From the NCBI RefSeq assembly GCF_030813715.1, contig NZ_JAUSUZ010000002.1, positions 1 to 62,067 of the forward strand: a DNA stretch of 62,067 nucleotides, read 5' to 3'. Below, in pieces: positions 9,220 through 17,836 of this stretch. The notes below the pieces were generated by a model, which was not told the DNA's origin, searched no databases, and was given only the letters and a program-made list of their open reading frames with translations. Positions within the stretch are counted from its first letter, which is position 1. Every line of letters begins with the position of its first letter. This DNA is from Catenuloplanes indicus. Lineage in GTDB: Bacteria > Actinomycetota > Actinomycetes > Mycobacteriales > Micromonosporaceae. Position numbers and translations under genes: made by a program.

Positions 9220-9713
9220 TGAGCGACGCCCGATTCCAGGTCATCGCCGAGTGCGCGTACGCGAAGATCGCCGACGCGGCCGGTGTCTCGTGGCGGCTGT
9301 TCGAGAAGGGTGCGCTGATCCCGGCGAACACCCCGAACCTCGACCACCTGCTCCGCAACCACTACGTCGCGAAGGTCGGCGAGAAAGCGACCGGCGGCCT
9401 CAACGCCGACGGTTTCCCGTCCGGGGCGGAGGACGTCGAGGTGCCCGAGGGGATCACGACGACACCCTCCGGCGGTCAGTCGGTCGGCGCGAACCCGAAC
9501 GGCCCGGCCAGCGACGCCGAGAAGGCGGCGGCGGAGGTCGCCGAGCGCCGCGCTGCCGCGCGGGCGAAGCTCCCGGCCGACGGCGCCGCTCCGGACGGCC
9601 GCGCCGGCAAGGACGTCCACGTCGAGTACCTCGTCGGCAAGGGCTACGACTACGACGAGCTGGTCAAGCAGGACAAGGCCGACCTCGTCGAGATGGGCAA
9701 GCAGCAGTCCTGA
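9219..9713 (+). CDS. head-region protein of unknown role
   Basis: A 164-residue protein whose ATG overlaps the capsid stop. The N-terminal 60 residues look globular (AECAYAKIADAAGVSWRLFE); then comes a disordered Gly/Pro/Ser linker and an Ala/Arg-rich helix. The C-terminal stretch VEYLVGKGYDYDELVKQDK resembles the short SAP/HeH-like helical end seen in some phage head proteins. It is expected to be a minor capsid or completion protein; that is positional inference. Confidence 0.55.
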   Translation: MSDARFQVIAECAYAKIADAAGVSWRLFEKGALIPANTPNLDHLLRNHYVAKVGEKATGGLNADGFPSGAEDVEVPEGITTTPSGGQSVGANPNGPASDAEKAAAEVAERRAAARAKLPADGAAPDGRAGKDVHVEYLVGKGYDYDELVKQDKADLVEMGKQQS

Positions 9714-9725
9714 CCGGGGGAAGAA

Positions 9726-9755
9726 GTGCTGGGCCGTAGCGGGGCGGCCCAGCAC
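9726..9755 (+). terminator. intergenic hairpin after the capsid operon block
   Basis: An 11-bp perfect stem GTGCTGGGCCG/CGGCCCAGCAC around an 8-base loop, with no T tract. It lies between the 164-residue protein and the fibre-like gene and may be a Rho-independent-like terminator of actinobacterial type or an mRNA 3'-end stabiliser. Confidence 0.5.
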
Positions 9756-9776
9756 CTACCTCACCGGGGGTGAGCC

Positions 9777-10814
9777 ATGCCCCGATACGTTGTCGTTGCC
9801 GCCTGCGTTGGTTTGCATCGCTGGACTGGTGGCGGACCACAGCTGTTTTTCGCCTACGCGGGCGATCCGGTGCCGGCCGAGGCGGTGTCAGCGGATGTGG
9901 CCAGGCTGGCTGGCCTGGGAATGATCGCCGAGGTCGGCGACGTTCCCGCCGACCCGACACCGCCAGCCGGCGGCATGTCGGCTGAGCTGGCGGCGGTCAA
10001 GGCCACCGCCGACTCGGCGTCGTCGTTGGCGACGGCCGCGCAGTCCGAGGTCGCCGGTTTGCAGGTGACGGCGACGTCGTACCAGCAGGCGCTGGCCGCG
10101 TCGCTCGCCGACCGGCAGGCGCTGTGGCGGAACGCTGGCCTGCTCGCGGAGGGCCTCGATGCGCTCCGGGCCGAGGTCGCCGCGATCCAGCTCCAGCCGG
10201 GGCTGCCGCCGACACCGGAGCAGGTCGACAGCGCGGTTGCCTCGTGGCTGGCCGCGCATCCGCCCGCCGCCGGCCGGAATGCCGAACTGCGCCGGGGAGT
10301 ATCGGGTATTGAGGGGCGGACCGCGGGGGACGCCTGGACGGTGCTCGCGTCGTGGTCGGAGCTGACCGGCCCGACCCCGACGCCGGATGCGATCGCCACG
10401 GCGGTCGCGAATTGGATGTCCGCGCACCAGGCCGTCGAACTCCGGTCGAACGGCACCGCGATTCAGTGGCGGCCCTACGGCGGCACCTGGACCGACCTCG
10501 TGCAACTCGCGGCCATCACTGGCCCGGCCGCTACGGCGAGGCTGGCCGCCCCCGAGGAGCCGGCCATGCTGCCGGCGCTCCAGGTCGGCGCGAACGAGGT
10601 CTCTCTGAGCTGGAAGACCGCGATGCCGACCGCCAGCTACCAGGTGTTCCCGTCGCTGTCCGGCAGCACCGCGATCCTCGGGAAGCTCGACGTTGTCGTG
10701 AAGCCCGGCTCGCAGACGACGACCGGCTGCAAGGTCACCGTCGTGAACACGAGCGTCCTCCCGATCGCCGTCGGCGCAGGCACCGTCAGCGCGCTCGCGT
10801 TCTCCCCGAACTAG
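9777..10814 (+). CDS. fibre-like structural protein
   Basis: A 345-residue protein. After a short N-terminal domain it has a coiled coil (about residues 65-150: AELAAVKATADSAS, SLADRQALWRN), then two degenerate repeats of about 50 residues containing VASWLAAHP/VANWMSAHQ, ELRRG/ELRSNG and a following tryptophan-rich strand ending LTGP/ITGP. The C-terminal third is beta-rich. These are phage fibre or appendage traits. Its place between capsid and head-tail connector genes leaves open a capsid fibre rather than a tail fibre. ATG 9777 follows GGGGGTGAGCC. Confidence 0.65.
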   Translation: MPRYVVVAACVGLHRWTGGGPQLFFAYAGDPVPAEAVSADVARLAGLGMIAEVGDVPADPTPPAGGMSAELAAVKATADSASSLATAAQSEVAGLQVTATSYQQALAASLADRQALWRNAGLLAEGLDALRAEVAAIQLQPGLPPTPEQVDSAVASWLAAHPPAAGRNAELRRGVSGIEGRTAGDAWTVLASWSELTGPTPTPDAIATAVANWMSAHQAVELRSNGTAIQWRPYGGTWTDLVQLAAITGPAATARLAAPEEPAMLPALQVGANEVSLSWKTAMPTASYQVFPSLSGSTAILGKLDVVVKPGSQTTTGCKVTVVNTSVLPIAVGAGTVSALAFSPN

Positions 10815-11383
10815 GCGGCAACGTTCGCCGGACTCACCCTTCGGGCCTTCTTTGCCTTGCAAGCTATGCAGTATCGACGTCCGCCTACCCATAAGGCGTT
10901 TTCCTCGGTGTATTCGTGTCCGCTGCGGCAGTGAGTTTGCCGACGCGATCTACCGGCTGCCGTATGCGGGCTCCTTAATTGATTCTCGTGAGGCGTCACT
11001 GCCTCAATGTGGTCCGGGTTTACACATGCGCGATGTTTGCACTCTCGGCCTGGGCACGTTGGATCCGTGTTGTGGCAGACGTGATCCAGATGCATCCCTT
11101 CCGGAATTGAACCCTTCGCCTGCTCGTAGTAGAAGCGGTGGGCGTTGTTCCCGAAAAGCTGCCCGTATCCATGCGTGTTTAGTGGGCCGGGCCAAGTCCA
11201 GCACGCACTGGGGTCGGAGGTGTCCAGCAGGGACATCCAGACCTCGGCGGGCTGGTGGTCTAACTGGTGTCTGCCGAGTCGTCTCGCCCGATGGAGCCGG
11301 TTGTAGCAATTCCGGCATATGCCGCGCGCATGGATCGGCTTTTCGTCCCCGCATTCGCCGCAGGTAATCAGTCTTGCAGGCAT
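10811..11383 (-). CDS. HNH homing endonuclease with N-terminal zinc finger
   Basis: A 190-residue protein on the strand opposite the virion genes. It begins with a C8-x2-C11...C23-x2-C26 zinc finger, then an HNH_3-type core: HLDHVCHN (D100, H101) and ACVNPDHIEA (N122, H125), with extra cysteines likely binding structural zinc. Family role: cleaves intron-less or endonuclease-less alleles to spread itself. Its stop and the upstream plus-strand gene's stop share one palindromic CTAG at 10811-10814. Lower GC than the neighbours, inverted orientation and position indicate recent insertion. Confidence 0.9.
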   Translation of the reverse strand: MPARLITCGECGDEKPIHARGICRNCYNRLHRARRLGRHQLDHQPAEVWMSLLDTSDPSACWTWPGPLNTHGYGQLFGNNAHRFYYEQAKGSIPEGMHLDHVCHNTDPTCPGRECKHRACVNPDHIEAVTPHENQLRSPHTAAGRSRRQTHCRSGHEYTEENALWVGGRRYCIACKAKKARRVSPANVAA

Positions 11384-11415
11384 TTGGAAATTGTATCAAT
11401 GGAGGCTGGCTGAAG

Positions 11416-11697
11416 ATGGCTACTAACCCTGTGCGGACCTGCCCCATTTGCATGACAAGCGATGATCACCCAAGGCATGTAATTGACCTTGGTGGCGACA
11501 CGCAAGCCGCTTTTCATATGGATTGTTGCGCCATCGCCCGCAACTGCGAGGTGTGCCTCGCGCAGCTCGACGGGGTCGGTGGCGTCGAGGGCAACCCGCG
11601 CGGCGACGCGCTCCGCGAGCACCTGCTGACCACCGGGACTGGCCCGGACCAGGCGGGCTGGACCGCGCCGGCCGACATTGCATCCGTGGAGGGCTGA
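11416..11697 (+). CDS. small zinc-binding phage protein
   Basis: A 93-residue protein with CPICMTSDDHPRH, then HMDCCA and CEVCLAQ, enough Cys/His for one or two zinc sites. Similar short zinc proteins occur among head genes of actinophages, but no function is known to me. ATG 11416 has GGAGG 11 bases upstream; an in-frame ATG at 11374 would add 14 residues and run into the HNH gene's start region. It stops three bases before the next gene. Confidence 0.6.
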   Translation: MATNPVRTCPICMTSDDHPRHVIDLGGDTQAAFHMDCCAIARNCEVCLAQLDGVGGVEGNPRGDALREHLLTTGTGPDQAGWTAPADIASVEG

Positions 11698-11700
11698 CCT

Positions 11701-12087
11701 GTGCCGAATAATCTCGTTCTAACCGAAGCGAACCGGTACATCGACGCCGGGTTCGCCACCGCCGCGTATGTGGCGCCGACCTCCCCGATCCGTGTCGCCC
11801 TGCTGACCGCGAACGGCACGAACACCGCCGCGGGCACCGAGGTGACGGGTGGCTCGTACGCCCGGCAGACGATCACGATGGGGGCGGCGGCGTCCGGGTC
11901 GGCGTCGAACTCGAACACGATCAACTTCACGGGTCTTCCGGCGGCGACGGTCACGGGCATCGACATCTACGACAGCAACGGCACCCCGCGCCGGATCTGG
12001 ACCGGCCCGCTCACCGCCTCGAAGACCGTGGGGGCAGGGGACACGCTGAGCTTCTCGGCGTCCTCGATCGTCGCGTCGCTCGCGTAG
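11701..12087 (+). CDS. phage structural/fibre protein, small
   Basis: A 128-residue protein beginning NNLVLTEANRYIDAGF and containing ALLTANG, EVTGGSYARQ and a beta-rich C-terminus with TGIDIYDSNGTPRR. This pattern recurs in phage tail-fibre-associated and minor structural proteins. GTG start at 11701, with GAGGGCTGACCT before it. It is probably virion-associated, next to the large repeat protein it may bind or attach. Confidence 0.6.
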   Translation: MPNNLVLTEANRYIDAGFATAAYVAPTSPIRVALLTANGTNTAAGTEVTGGSYARQTITMGAAASGSASNSNTINFTGLPAATVTGIDIYDSNGTPRRIWTGPLTASKTVGAGDTLSFSASSIVASLA

Positions 12088-12112
12088 CTGATCTTCCGGT
12101 AGGGGGTCGGCG

Positions 12113-15100
12113 ATGGCCACCAGGTTGTATCTGGGAAATGCTGCCGCCAGCTACACCCCGACGACGAAGCGTGGCGCCTGGGACAACTCCGCGGCGACGC
12201 TTGCCCGCCGCCTCAGCCCTGTCCCCGAGGGCGCGGCGGCGACCGCGGCGATCGCGGAGACGTCGGCGACGAACGCGTTCGACGTGCTGTGGGGCCGGTG
12301 GATCTCGGATCCGGCGATTACGGCCGGGACGCTGTCCGGGACCGTGCAGTGGATCGCGGGCGTCCTCGAGAGCAACACTGCGGCGAACGACTTCTTCCAT
12401 GTCCACATCTTCGTCACGGCCGGTGATACGGACACGGTCCGCGGCACGCTGCTGACGAACAACATCGGCGCGACCGAGTTCACCACCACGGCGACCGGCC
12501 GCGGCGAGGGCGCGAAGACGGTCACGAACGTCGCCGTTCAGGTCGGGGACCGGATCGTCGTCGAGATCGGCTACGTCGCCAACAACACCGTCACGACCAG
12601 CTACACCGGCACCCTGCACTACGGCAACACCGGCACCGCCGACCTCGCTCAGGGCGGCACAACGGTTACCACGTCGCCCGGCTGGGTCGAGTTCTCCGGC
12701 GCTGACGGGCTGTTCTACCCCCGCACGCAGTCGCTCACCGACGCGTTCTCCGGGCTGATCTATGCGAACCCGCCGTGGGACGGGCCGTACGGCGGCGCCG
12801 ACCTACTCGCCGGCCAGGCCCGCGTCCCGGTCGCCCACACCGCGGGCACCCCGGCGTACGCGGGTGTCTACTCCACGCCGGCCAACCAGGCGCAGCGCTG
12901 GCATTTCGCGGATTCCAGCATCTACTGCGAAGTCCCGGTCGTCCCGGCCGCAGGCGGCAGCACCGGCACCGTCTACGCCCAGCTCGCCGTCACCGCCACC
13001 ATGTACACGCTCGGCAGCTACGCGGGCGTGTTCTACGACGCGGTCAGTAACGTCATCGTCTTCCAGAACTGTGTCGACTACTCCGACCCGACTGCCGCGT
13101 TCATCCCCTACGACCCGGTCGCGCACCGCTGGTGGCGGCTGCGGCACGCCGCGAACGTCCTGTACTGGGACACGTCACCGGACGGCACAACCTGGACCAA
13201 CCAGCGCAGCCTAAGCCCGGCGCCGTCGTGGACGAACTACAACGGCCTCGGCATCCTCCTCGAAGGCGCCCGCGACTCCGGCACCAACGACTACGTCCAC
13301 TTCGACAACGTCAACACCCCGGCGGCGGCCTCGCACGCCGGGTCCGCAACCCTGTCGGCCGCCTCCGGCCTGACCGCGGGCGGTGCCACCACCGCGGCCG
13401 GCACCGTTGCGCTGAGCGCGACGTCCGGGCTGACGGCGGCGGCAGACCGGGCCGTGCCCGCCACGGCCGGCCTGTCTGCGGCGTCCGGCCTCACGGTGTC
13501 GGCAACCCGCGGCACCACCGGCGCTGTATCGCTGTCCGCCGCGAGCGGGCTGACCGCGGGCGCCGTACGGCAGGTGCCGGCCGGCACAGCACTGTCGGCA
13601 TCGTCCGGGCTCACCGCGGGCGGCGCGGCAACGGCGGCCGGTGCGGCCGCGCTGTCGGCGGCATCGTCACTGGCGGTGGCAGCAGTCCGGGTCACGCCAG
13701 GTGTCGCAGCACTGTCCGCAGCGTCAGGTCTTACCGCCGGGGCGACCGCAGCATCCGGCGGCACGGTCATGCTCGGCGCCGCATCGTCCCTCACCTCGGC
13801 CGCAGTACGCGCCCAAGCCGGTGCGGCGACTCTGTCCGCCGCCAGCGGCCTGTCCGCGGTGGCGGCAGCCGGTGCGGGCGCGGCGACCACCCTTTCGGCC
13901 ACCTCGAACCTCACCGCCGCCGCTCTGCGCACCGCAGCCGGGGCCTCGACGCTCTCTGCCGCGTCCAGTCTCGCCGCAGGCGGGCAGCGGACGGCGGTCG
14001 CCGCCGTACTGCTCTCCAGCGGATCGTCGCTGACAGCGGCAGGCGACACGACAGCGATCGTCGGCGCCCTACTCTCCGCCGCCTCACACCTGACCGCAGC
14101 AGGAACCCGGGTAGCGTCCGGTGCCGTCACGCTGTCCGCGATGTCGGCTCTCACGGCCGGCGGCATGAGTACGGCATCGGCGGCAGCAGCACTGTCCGCG
14201 GCATCGACACTCGCCGCGTCTGCTACTCGCGTCACCGCCGCCGGTGCCATGCTCTCCGCCTCGTCAACGCTCACGGTGTCGGGCAGCAGCGGCGCGGACG
14301 TTGGCGCCATCCTGTCGGCTGCGAGCAGCCTCACCACCGCAGGTGTCGGTACTACGGTCGGCGCGGCCACGCTCTCCGCCACCTCGGCGCTGTCCGCTGC
14401 GGGCGTGCGCGGCACATCGGCCGCTGCGGCACTGGCCGCAGCCAGCAGCCTCGCCGCCGCCGGTATCCCGGCGCGCGCCGCAGCCGCACTCCTATCCGCG
14501 GCCAGCACGTTCTCCGCCAGCGGAATCAGCATCCGGCCCGGCGCGGCCCAGCTCTCGGCGGCATCAGCCCTGACCGCGGACACCGCCGGGTCCAGTTCGG
14601 CCACCGCGATCCTGTCTGCCACCTCCGTGCTGTCCGCGGCGGCCGGCCGAGCTGCGATCGCCGCAGCGACGCTCTCCGCCAGCAGCGGCCTGGTAGTCGC
14701 CGCCGTGGCCACCGGGCAGGGTGCAGTCGTGCTTGCGGCAGCCGCCGGGCTCACCGCCGAAACCGTTCCCGCCCGGTTCGCGAACGTCATGCTCGGCGCG
14801 GCCAGCAGCCTCGCCGCGGACGGGACGCGCGGGGCGAACGGCCTGGCCGTCATGTCCGCAGCGACCACGCTCTCTGCAGACGGGCACACCTCCGCCGGCA
14901 GCACGGTGCTCCTCACCGCGGCCAGCGCACTCGAAGCGACCGCCGGCCGGGGCCTCGTAGGCGCGATCACCCTCACCGCCGGCTCTCACCTCGGCGCGGG
15001 CGGCACCCTCGTCGGCGGGGCGGCAGCCCAGCTCTCCGCCGCGACCCTGCTTTTGGTGACCGCCGTTCCGGACGTGTTCCAGCCCGGCCGGCTCGTCGCC

Positions 15101-15205
15101 GTCCTCATCCGGCCCGGCCTGACCGCATCTACCGCCCGCGCCCGGCTCGTGGCGGACACCGGCCGGCGGCGCCTGCACGCCTACACCTCCGAGGGGGCCC
15201 CGTGA
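12113..15205 (+). CDS. giant repeat fibre protein with lectin-like N-terminus
   Basis: A 1030-residue protein. Residues 1-205 form a beta-rich virion-binding region; about 205-405 resemble a concanavalin/LamG-like sandwich (FADSSIYCEVP, WWRLRHAANVLYW, DYVHFDNVN). From residue 412 there are 28 tandem units of exactly 20 residues, consensus AxLSAASxLTAxGxRxxxGA, then a degenerate 29th and a non-repeat basic end (RARLVADTGRRRLH). The repeats predict a long beta-solenoid or fibrous shaft. It likely works as an adhesion appendage. ATG 12113 follows GGTAGGGGGTCGGCG. It ends overlapping the connector gene by 4 bp. Confidence 0.7.
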   Translation: MATRLYLGNAAASYTPTTKRGAWDNSAATLARRLSPVPEGAAATAAIAETSATNAFDVLWGRWISDPAITAGTLSGTVQWIAGVLESNTAANDFFHVHIFVTAGDTDTVRGTLLTNNIGATEFTTTATGRGEGAKTVTNVAVQVGDRIVVEIGYVANNTVTTSYTGTLHYGNTGTADLAQGGTTVTTSPGWVEFSGADGLFYPRTQSLTDAFSGLIYANPPWDGPYGGADLLAGQARVPVAHTAGTPAYAGVYSTPANQAQRWHFADSSIYCEVPVVPAAGGSTGTVYAQLAVTATMYTLGSYAGVFYDAVSNVIVFQNCVDYSDPTAAFIPYDPVAHRWWRLRHAANVLYWDTSPDGTTWTNQRSLSPAPSWTNYNGLGILLEGARDSGTNDYVHFDNVNTPAAASHAGSATLSAASGLTAGGATTAAGTVALSATSGLTAAADRAVPATAGLSAASGLTVSATRGTTGAVSLSAASGLTAGAVRQVPAGTALSASSGLTAGGAATAAGAAALSAASSLAVAAVRVTPGVAALSAASGLTAGATAASGGTVMLGAASSLTSAAVRAQAGAATLSAASGLSAVAAAGAGAATTLSATSNLTAAALRTAAGASTLSAASSLAAGGQRTAVAAVLLSSGSSLTAAGDTTAIVGALLSAASHLTAAGTRVASGAVTLSAMSALTAGGMSTASAAAALSAASTLAASATRVTAAGAMLSASSTLTVSGSSGADVGAILSAASSLTTAGVGTTVGAATLSATSALSAAGVRGTSAAAALAAASSLAAAGIPARAAAALLSAASTFSASGISIRPGAAQLSAASALTADTAGSSSATAILSATSVLSAAAGRAAIAAATLSASSGLVVAAVATGQGAVVLAAAAGLTAETVPARFANVMLGAASSLAADGTRGANGLAVMSAATTLSADGHTSAGSTVLLTAASALEATAGRGLVGAITLTAGSHLGAGGTLVGGAAAQLSAATLLLVTAVPDVFQPGRLVAVLIRPGLTASTARARLVADTGRRRLHAYTSEGAP
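13346..15085 (+). repeat. 28 tandem 60-bp coding repeats plus one degenerate copy
   Basis: The 60-bp period is exact at the protein level from A412 onward, with no insertion or deletion for 28 units (13346-15025), then a decaying 29th (15026-15085). Units are strongly diverged in DNA, so the array is old and kept by selection rather than fresh slippage. Leu at positions 3 and 9 and small residues between them are most conserved. Confidence 0.9.
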
Positions 15206-15930
15206 CCGACATCGTGGTCGGCGACACCGACGTACCGCGCCTGACCGTGTCGCCGTTCGACGGCGGTACGGCGGCGGCGCTGACCGTGACCCGGCCGGAC
15301 GGCACCACGCTCGCCGTGCCGGTCGCGGTGGAGCTGGCCGGCACCGATGGCCAGTTGTGGCAGGCAGAGCCGGTCACGTACGACGCGCCTGGTGGCTGGG
15401 TGCTGACGTGGACGGTGACCGGCACCGGGCAGGGTGTCGAAGCCCAGCAGGTGTACGTGCTCGCCTCGCCGACCGCGGGTGGGGCGGTCTGGCTGCCGGG
15501 CCGGTCCCGGGTCGCGAACTACATCCCGGGCCGGACGCTCAACGTCGACCCGGCCGTGCACTCGGCGGCGGGGGAGACGTACGACCCTGGCTGGGGCCCG
15601 AACACGCGCCCGACGGGTCAGCAGGTGGATCGGCTGATCCTCGACCAGGCGTCGCTGGTGTCGGTGCGGGTGCCGAGGCTGACCGAGACGCATCACGAGG
15701 CGGCGTCCACGGTCGTGGCGATGCTGGTCGCCGCCGCGATCGAGCGCGGGCAGCCGGACACCGACCCGACTTCGCTGCAGCGCGCCTTGGACCTGGAACG
15801 GCAGGCGCTGGCCCGTCTGGACGAGCTGGTCCGCGGCGTGGACGAGGAGACCGGGGAGACCGCGGCCGGGCCGGTCATGCCGGTGTGGTCCATGCCGGCA
15901 CCGGTCCCGTGGGGCGACTCCTACTTCTGA
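15202..15930 (+). CDS. head-tail connector/adaptor protein
   Basis: A 242-residue protein; GTG 15202 overlaps the repeat-protein stop as GTGA. The N-terminal half is beta-rich (TVTRPDGTTLAVPV), and the C-terminal half has VANYIPGRTLNVDP, RLILDQASLVSVRVP and helix AALERGQ-like AAAIERGQPDTDP plus LDLERQALARLDEL. This matches the helical gp6-like adaptor family that docks under the portal. Its position before the gp10-like gene supports it. The Ig-like N-terminal extension is unusual for adaptors. Confidence 0.65.
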   Translation: MTDIVVGDTDVPRLTVSPFDGGTAAALTVTRPDGTTLAVPVAVELAGTDGQLWQAEPVTYDAPGGWVLTWTVTGTGQGVEAQQVYVLASPTAGGAVWLPGRSRVANYIPGRTLNVDPAVHSAAGETYDPGWGPNTRPTGQQVDRLILDQASLVSVRVPRLTETHHEAASTVVAMLVAAAIERGQPDTDPTSLQRALDLERQALARLDELVRGVDEETGETAAGPVMPVWSMPAPVPWGDSYF

Positions 15931-15943
15931 TCTTGGAGGTGTG

Positions 15944-16327
15944 ATGGCCCGCGCCCGCTTCACCGCCAACCGCGCCGGGATCGCCGCCGTCGGCCGCGCC
16001 GAGTTCATATTCCGCGAGCTGGAGCACCGCGCCGACCGGATCCGGTTCGGTCTCGAAGCCGAAGCACCCGAGGACACCCGCGAGTACAAGCGGAAGATCG
16101 GCCGCGACCGCGTGCCGGCCAAGACGGCGACGGTGCGGGTCACCGCGCGCGCCCGGCACTCCGCCGTCCTGGAATTTGGCTCCCGTCCGCACGTCATCGA
16201 GCCCAAAACCAAGAAGGCGCTCGCCTGGCCCGGCGGCCGGCACCCCGTCCAGCGCGTCCGTCACCCCGGCACCCCGGCGCTGCACCTGCTGCGGAACGCG
16301 GCGATCAAGTACGGCGGTGGCCGATGA
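15944..16327 (+). CDS. head-tail joining/tail completion protein (HK97 gp10-like)
   Basis: A 127-residue protein with the gp10-like signature: a helical N-terminus, then AVLEFGSRPHVIEPKTKK, LAWPGG, and RHPGTPALHLLRNA. Members form the neck ring or tail completion ring. ATG 15944 has GGAGGT four bases upstream. The stop overlaps the following gene's ATG. Confidence 0.8.
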   Translation: MARARFTANRAGIAAVGRAEFIFRELEHRADRIRFGLEAEAPEDTREYKRKIGRDRVPAKTATVRVTARARHSAVLEFGSRPHVIEPKTKKALAWPGGRHPVQRVRHPGTPALHLLRNAAIKYGGGR

Positions 16328-16731
16328 CCACCCCGACCCACGCCGACGTGGAGACGCTCCTCGCCGAGTGGTTGGCCGTCCGCTTCGACGGCTGGCTGCG
16401 CACCAAAATGTGGACCGACCCGCGCCTGCCGGACAACTGGCAGTTCGCGGCGCCGCTCGTGCACATCCAGCGGACCGGCGACGGCGACACCAGGCTCACC
16501 CTCGACGCGGCGATCGTCGACATCGACGTGTACGCGCGCATCGCGGACAACGCCCGGCAGGTCGCCGAACGCGTCCGATCCGAGGTGCGGCTCCACCTGC
16601 CGCAGCACGTGGCGGGCGGCGTCGTCGTGCAGGCCACGCAGACGATCACCGCGCCCGCGTGGCGCCCGGACCCGACGGCGTTTCGGCGCGGCGCGACGTA
16701 CCGGGTGTTCGTGCACGGCATGACCGCCTGA
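16324..16731 (+). CDS. tail terminator-like protein
   Basis: A 135-residue protein with VETLLAEWLAVRF at the start, central strands (PLVHIQRTGDGDTR, AIVDIDVYAR) and DNARQVAERVRSEV, as in minor tail/terminator proteins that cap the tail tube. Overlaps the gp10-like gene by 4 bp and precedes the tail tube gene, the usual place. No catalytic motif is expected. Confidence 0.65.
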   Translation: MTTPTHADVETLLAEWLAVRFDGWLRTKMWTDPRLPDNWQFAAPLVHIQRTGDGDTRLTLDAAIVDIDVYARIADNARQVAERVRSEVRLHLPQHVAGGVVVQATQTITAPAWRPDPTAFRRGATYRVFVHGMTA

Positions 16732-16796
16732 CCTTCACCACCTGATCTAGCCGACCCGCCCCGGGTGCGGCCATCTCACCATGCCCGGAGGTAGCC

Positions 16797-17126
16797 ATGG
16801 CGCGCGTCGCCGTACCCGTCACCGCCATCACGAAGGCCGGGGTCGCGCCGGCAACCGAGGTCAACGGTGATCCGGTGAACGGGCATTCCATCGCGAACGG
16901 TGGATCGACTTTTATCGTCGCGCGGAACAACGGGGCCACCCCTCGCACCGTCACGATCAACCTTCAAGGCTCCGTCGACGGGCAGCCCATCACCGCGCGC
17001 ACCGTCCCCGTACCCGCGACCGCCTCGCGCTACATCGGCCCGTTCGACACCACCCGCTACGGGTCCTCGATCGAAGTCCAGGTCGACCACGCCGACCTGA
17101 AGCTGCTGGCCTTCCGCACCGCCTGA
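16797..17126 (+). CDS. small beta-rich virion protein
   Basis: A 109-residue protein that looks Ig-like: FIVARNNGATPRTVTINL, QGSVDGQPITART and RYGSSIEVQVDHADLKLLAF. Such short beta proteins between neck and tube genes are usually tail or head decoration. ATG 16797 follows GGAGGTAGCC. Specific role unknown. Confidence 0.6.
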   Translation: MARVAVPVTAITKAGVAPATEVNGDPVNGHSIANGGSTFIVARNNGATPRTVTINLQGSVDGQPITARTVPVPATASRYIGPFDTTRYGSSIEVQVDHADLKLLAFRTA

Positions 17127-17192
17127 CCTCCACACCACCCGTCCACCCGGCGCGACCGCCGGGCCTTCCTGCTGCCCTGAAGAGGAGAGACC

Positions 17193-17750
17193 ATGGCGGT
17201 CGACATCGACCTGATCCGCGCCTACGTCAACGGCGCCGTGTACTGCACCGACGCGGGCGTCACCGCCACCGCCCCCACCGACGCATCCACGCCGCTCCAC
17301 GTGAACTTCAAGGAACTCGGAGCGATCGGCGAGGACGGCATCACCGAAGCCACGTCCCAGGACGTCACCGATGTGTTCATCTGGCAGGGCGCCGCGCTCG
17401 CCCGCCGGATCCGCGGCCAATACACCAAGACGTGGCAGTTCGCCGCCGCAGAGACGAACCTTCAGGTAGCCGGCCTGTTCTGGTCAGGCTCGACGATCAC
17501 GCAGACGGCAGAGGGCCTGTCGATCGCGGAGAAGCCGCCCGTCACCGACGTTCGCCAGTTCGTCCTCCACGGCATCGACGGCAACCGCGCCCAGCGCATC
17601 TACGTCCCCCGCGGCGAGGTCACCGAACGCGAGGACAGCACCTGGTCGTCGGGTGAGATCACCCTGTACGGCATGACCCTCAACGCGTACCCGGACGAGT
17701 TCGGCAACGTCGCCTACCGCTGGATCTTGGACGACGACCTCGCGCTCTGA
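17193..17750 (+). CDS. major tail (tube) protein
   Basis: A 185-residue protein. It has the tube-protein layout: an N-terminal strand, the loop PLHVNFKELGAIGEDGITE, RGQYTKTWQFAAAETNLQV, GIDGNRAQRIYVPRGEV and the end YPDEFGNVAYRWILDDD. It should form hexameric rings around the tape measure. ATG 17193 follows GAAGAGGAGAGACC. Order before chaperones and tape measure supports the call. Confidence 0.82.
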   Translation: MAVDIDLIRAYVNGAVYCTDAGVTATAPTDASTPLHVNFKELGAIGEDGITEATSQDVTDVFIWQGAALARRIRGQYTKTWQFAAAETNLQVAGLFWSGSTITQTAEGLSIAEKPPVTDVRQFVLHGIDGNRAQRIYVPRGEVTEREDSTWSSGEITLYGMTLNAYPDEFGNVAYRWILDDDLAL

Positions 17751-17836
17751 CCCCACATGCCGGTGCTGGCGGCTTCCGCGCGGGTCGCCGCCAGCACCTT
17801 CAACCTCAGGCCCGCGCACCGCAAGGAGACCCGCGC

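Noticed and set aside
13291-14976. 561-codon minus-strand frame opposite the repeat fibre
   Set aside because: A by-product of the 60-bp coding repeats read in reverse; Ala/Asp/Val monotony without any independent signal.
13346-15085. Minisatellite or CRISPR-like DNA repeat in the fibre gene
   Set aside because: The 60-bp units are conserved only as protein and have diverged in DNA, so it is a protein repeat.
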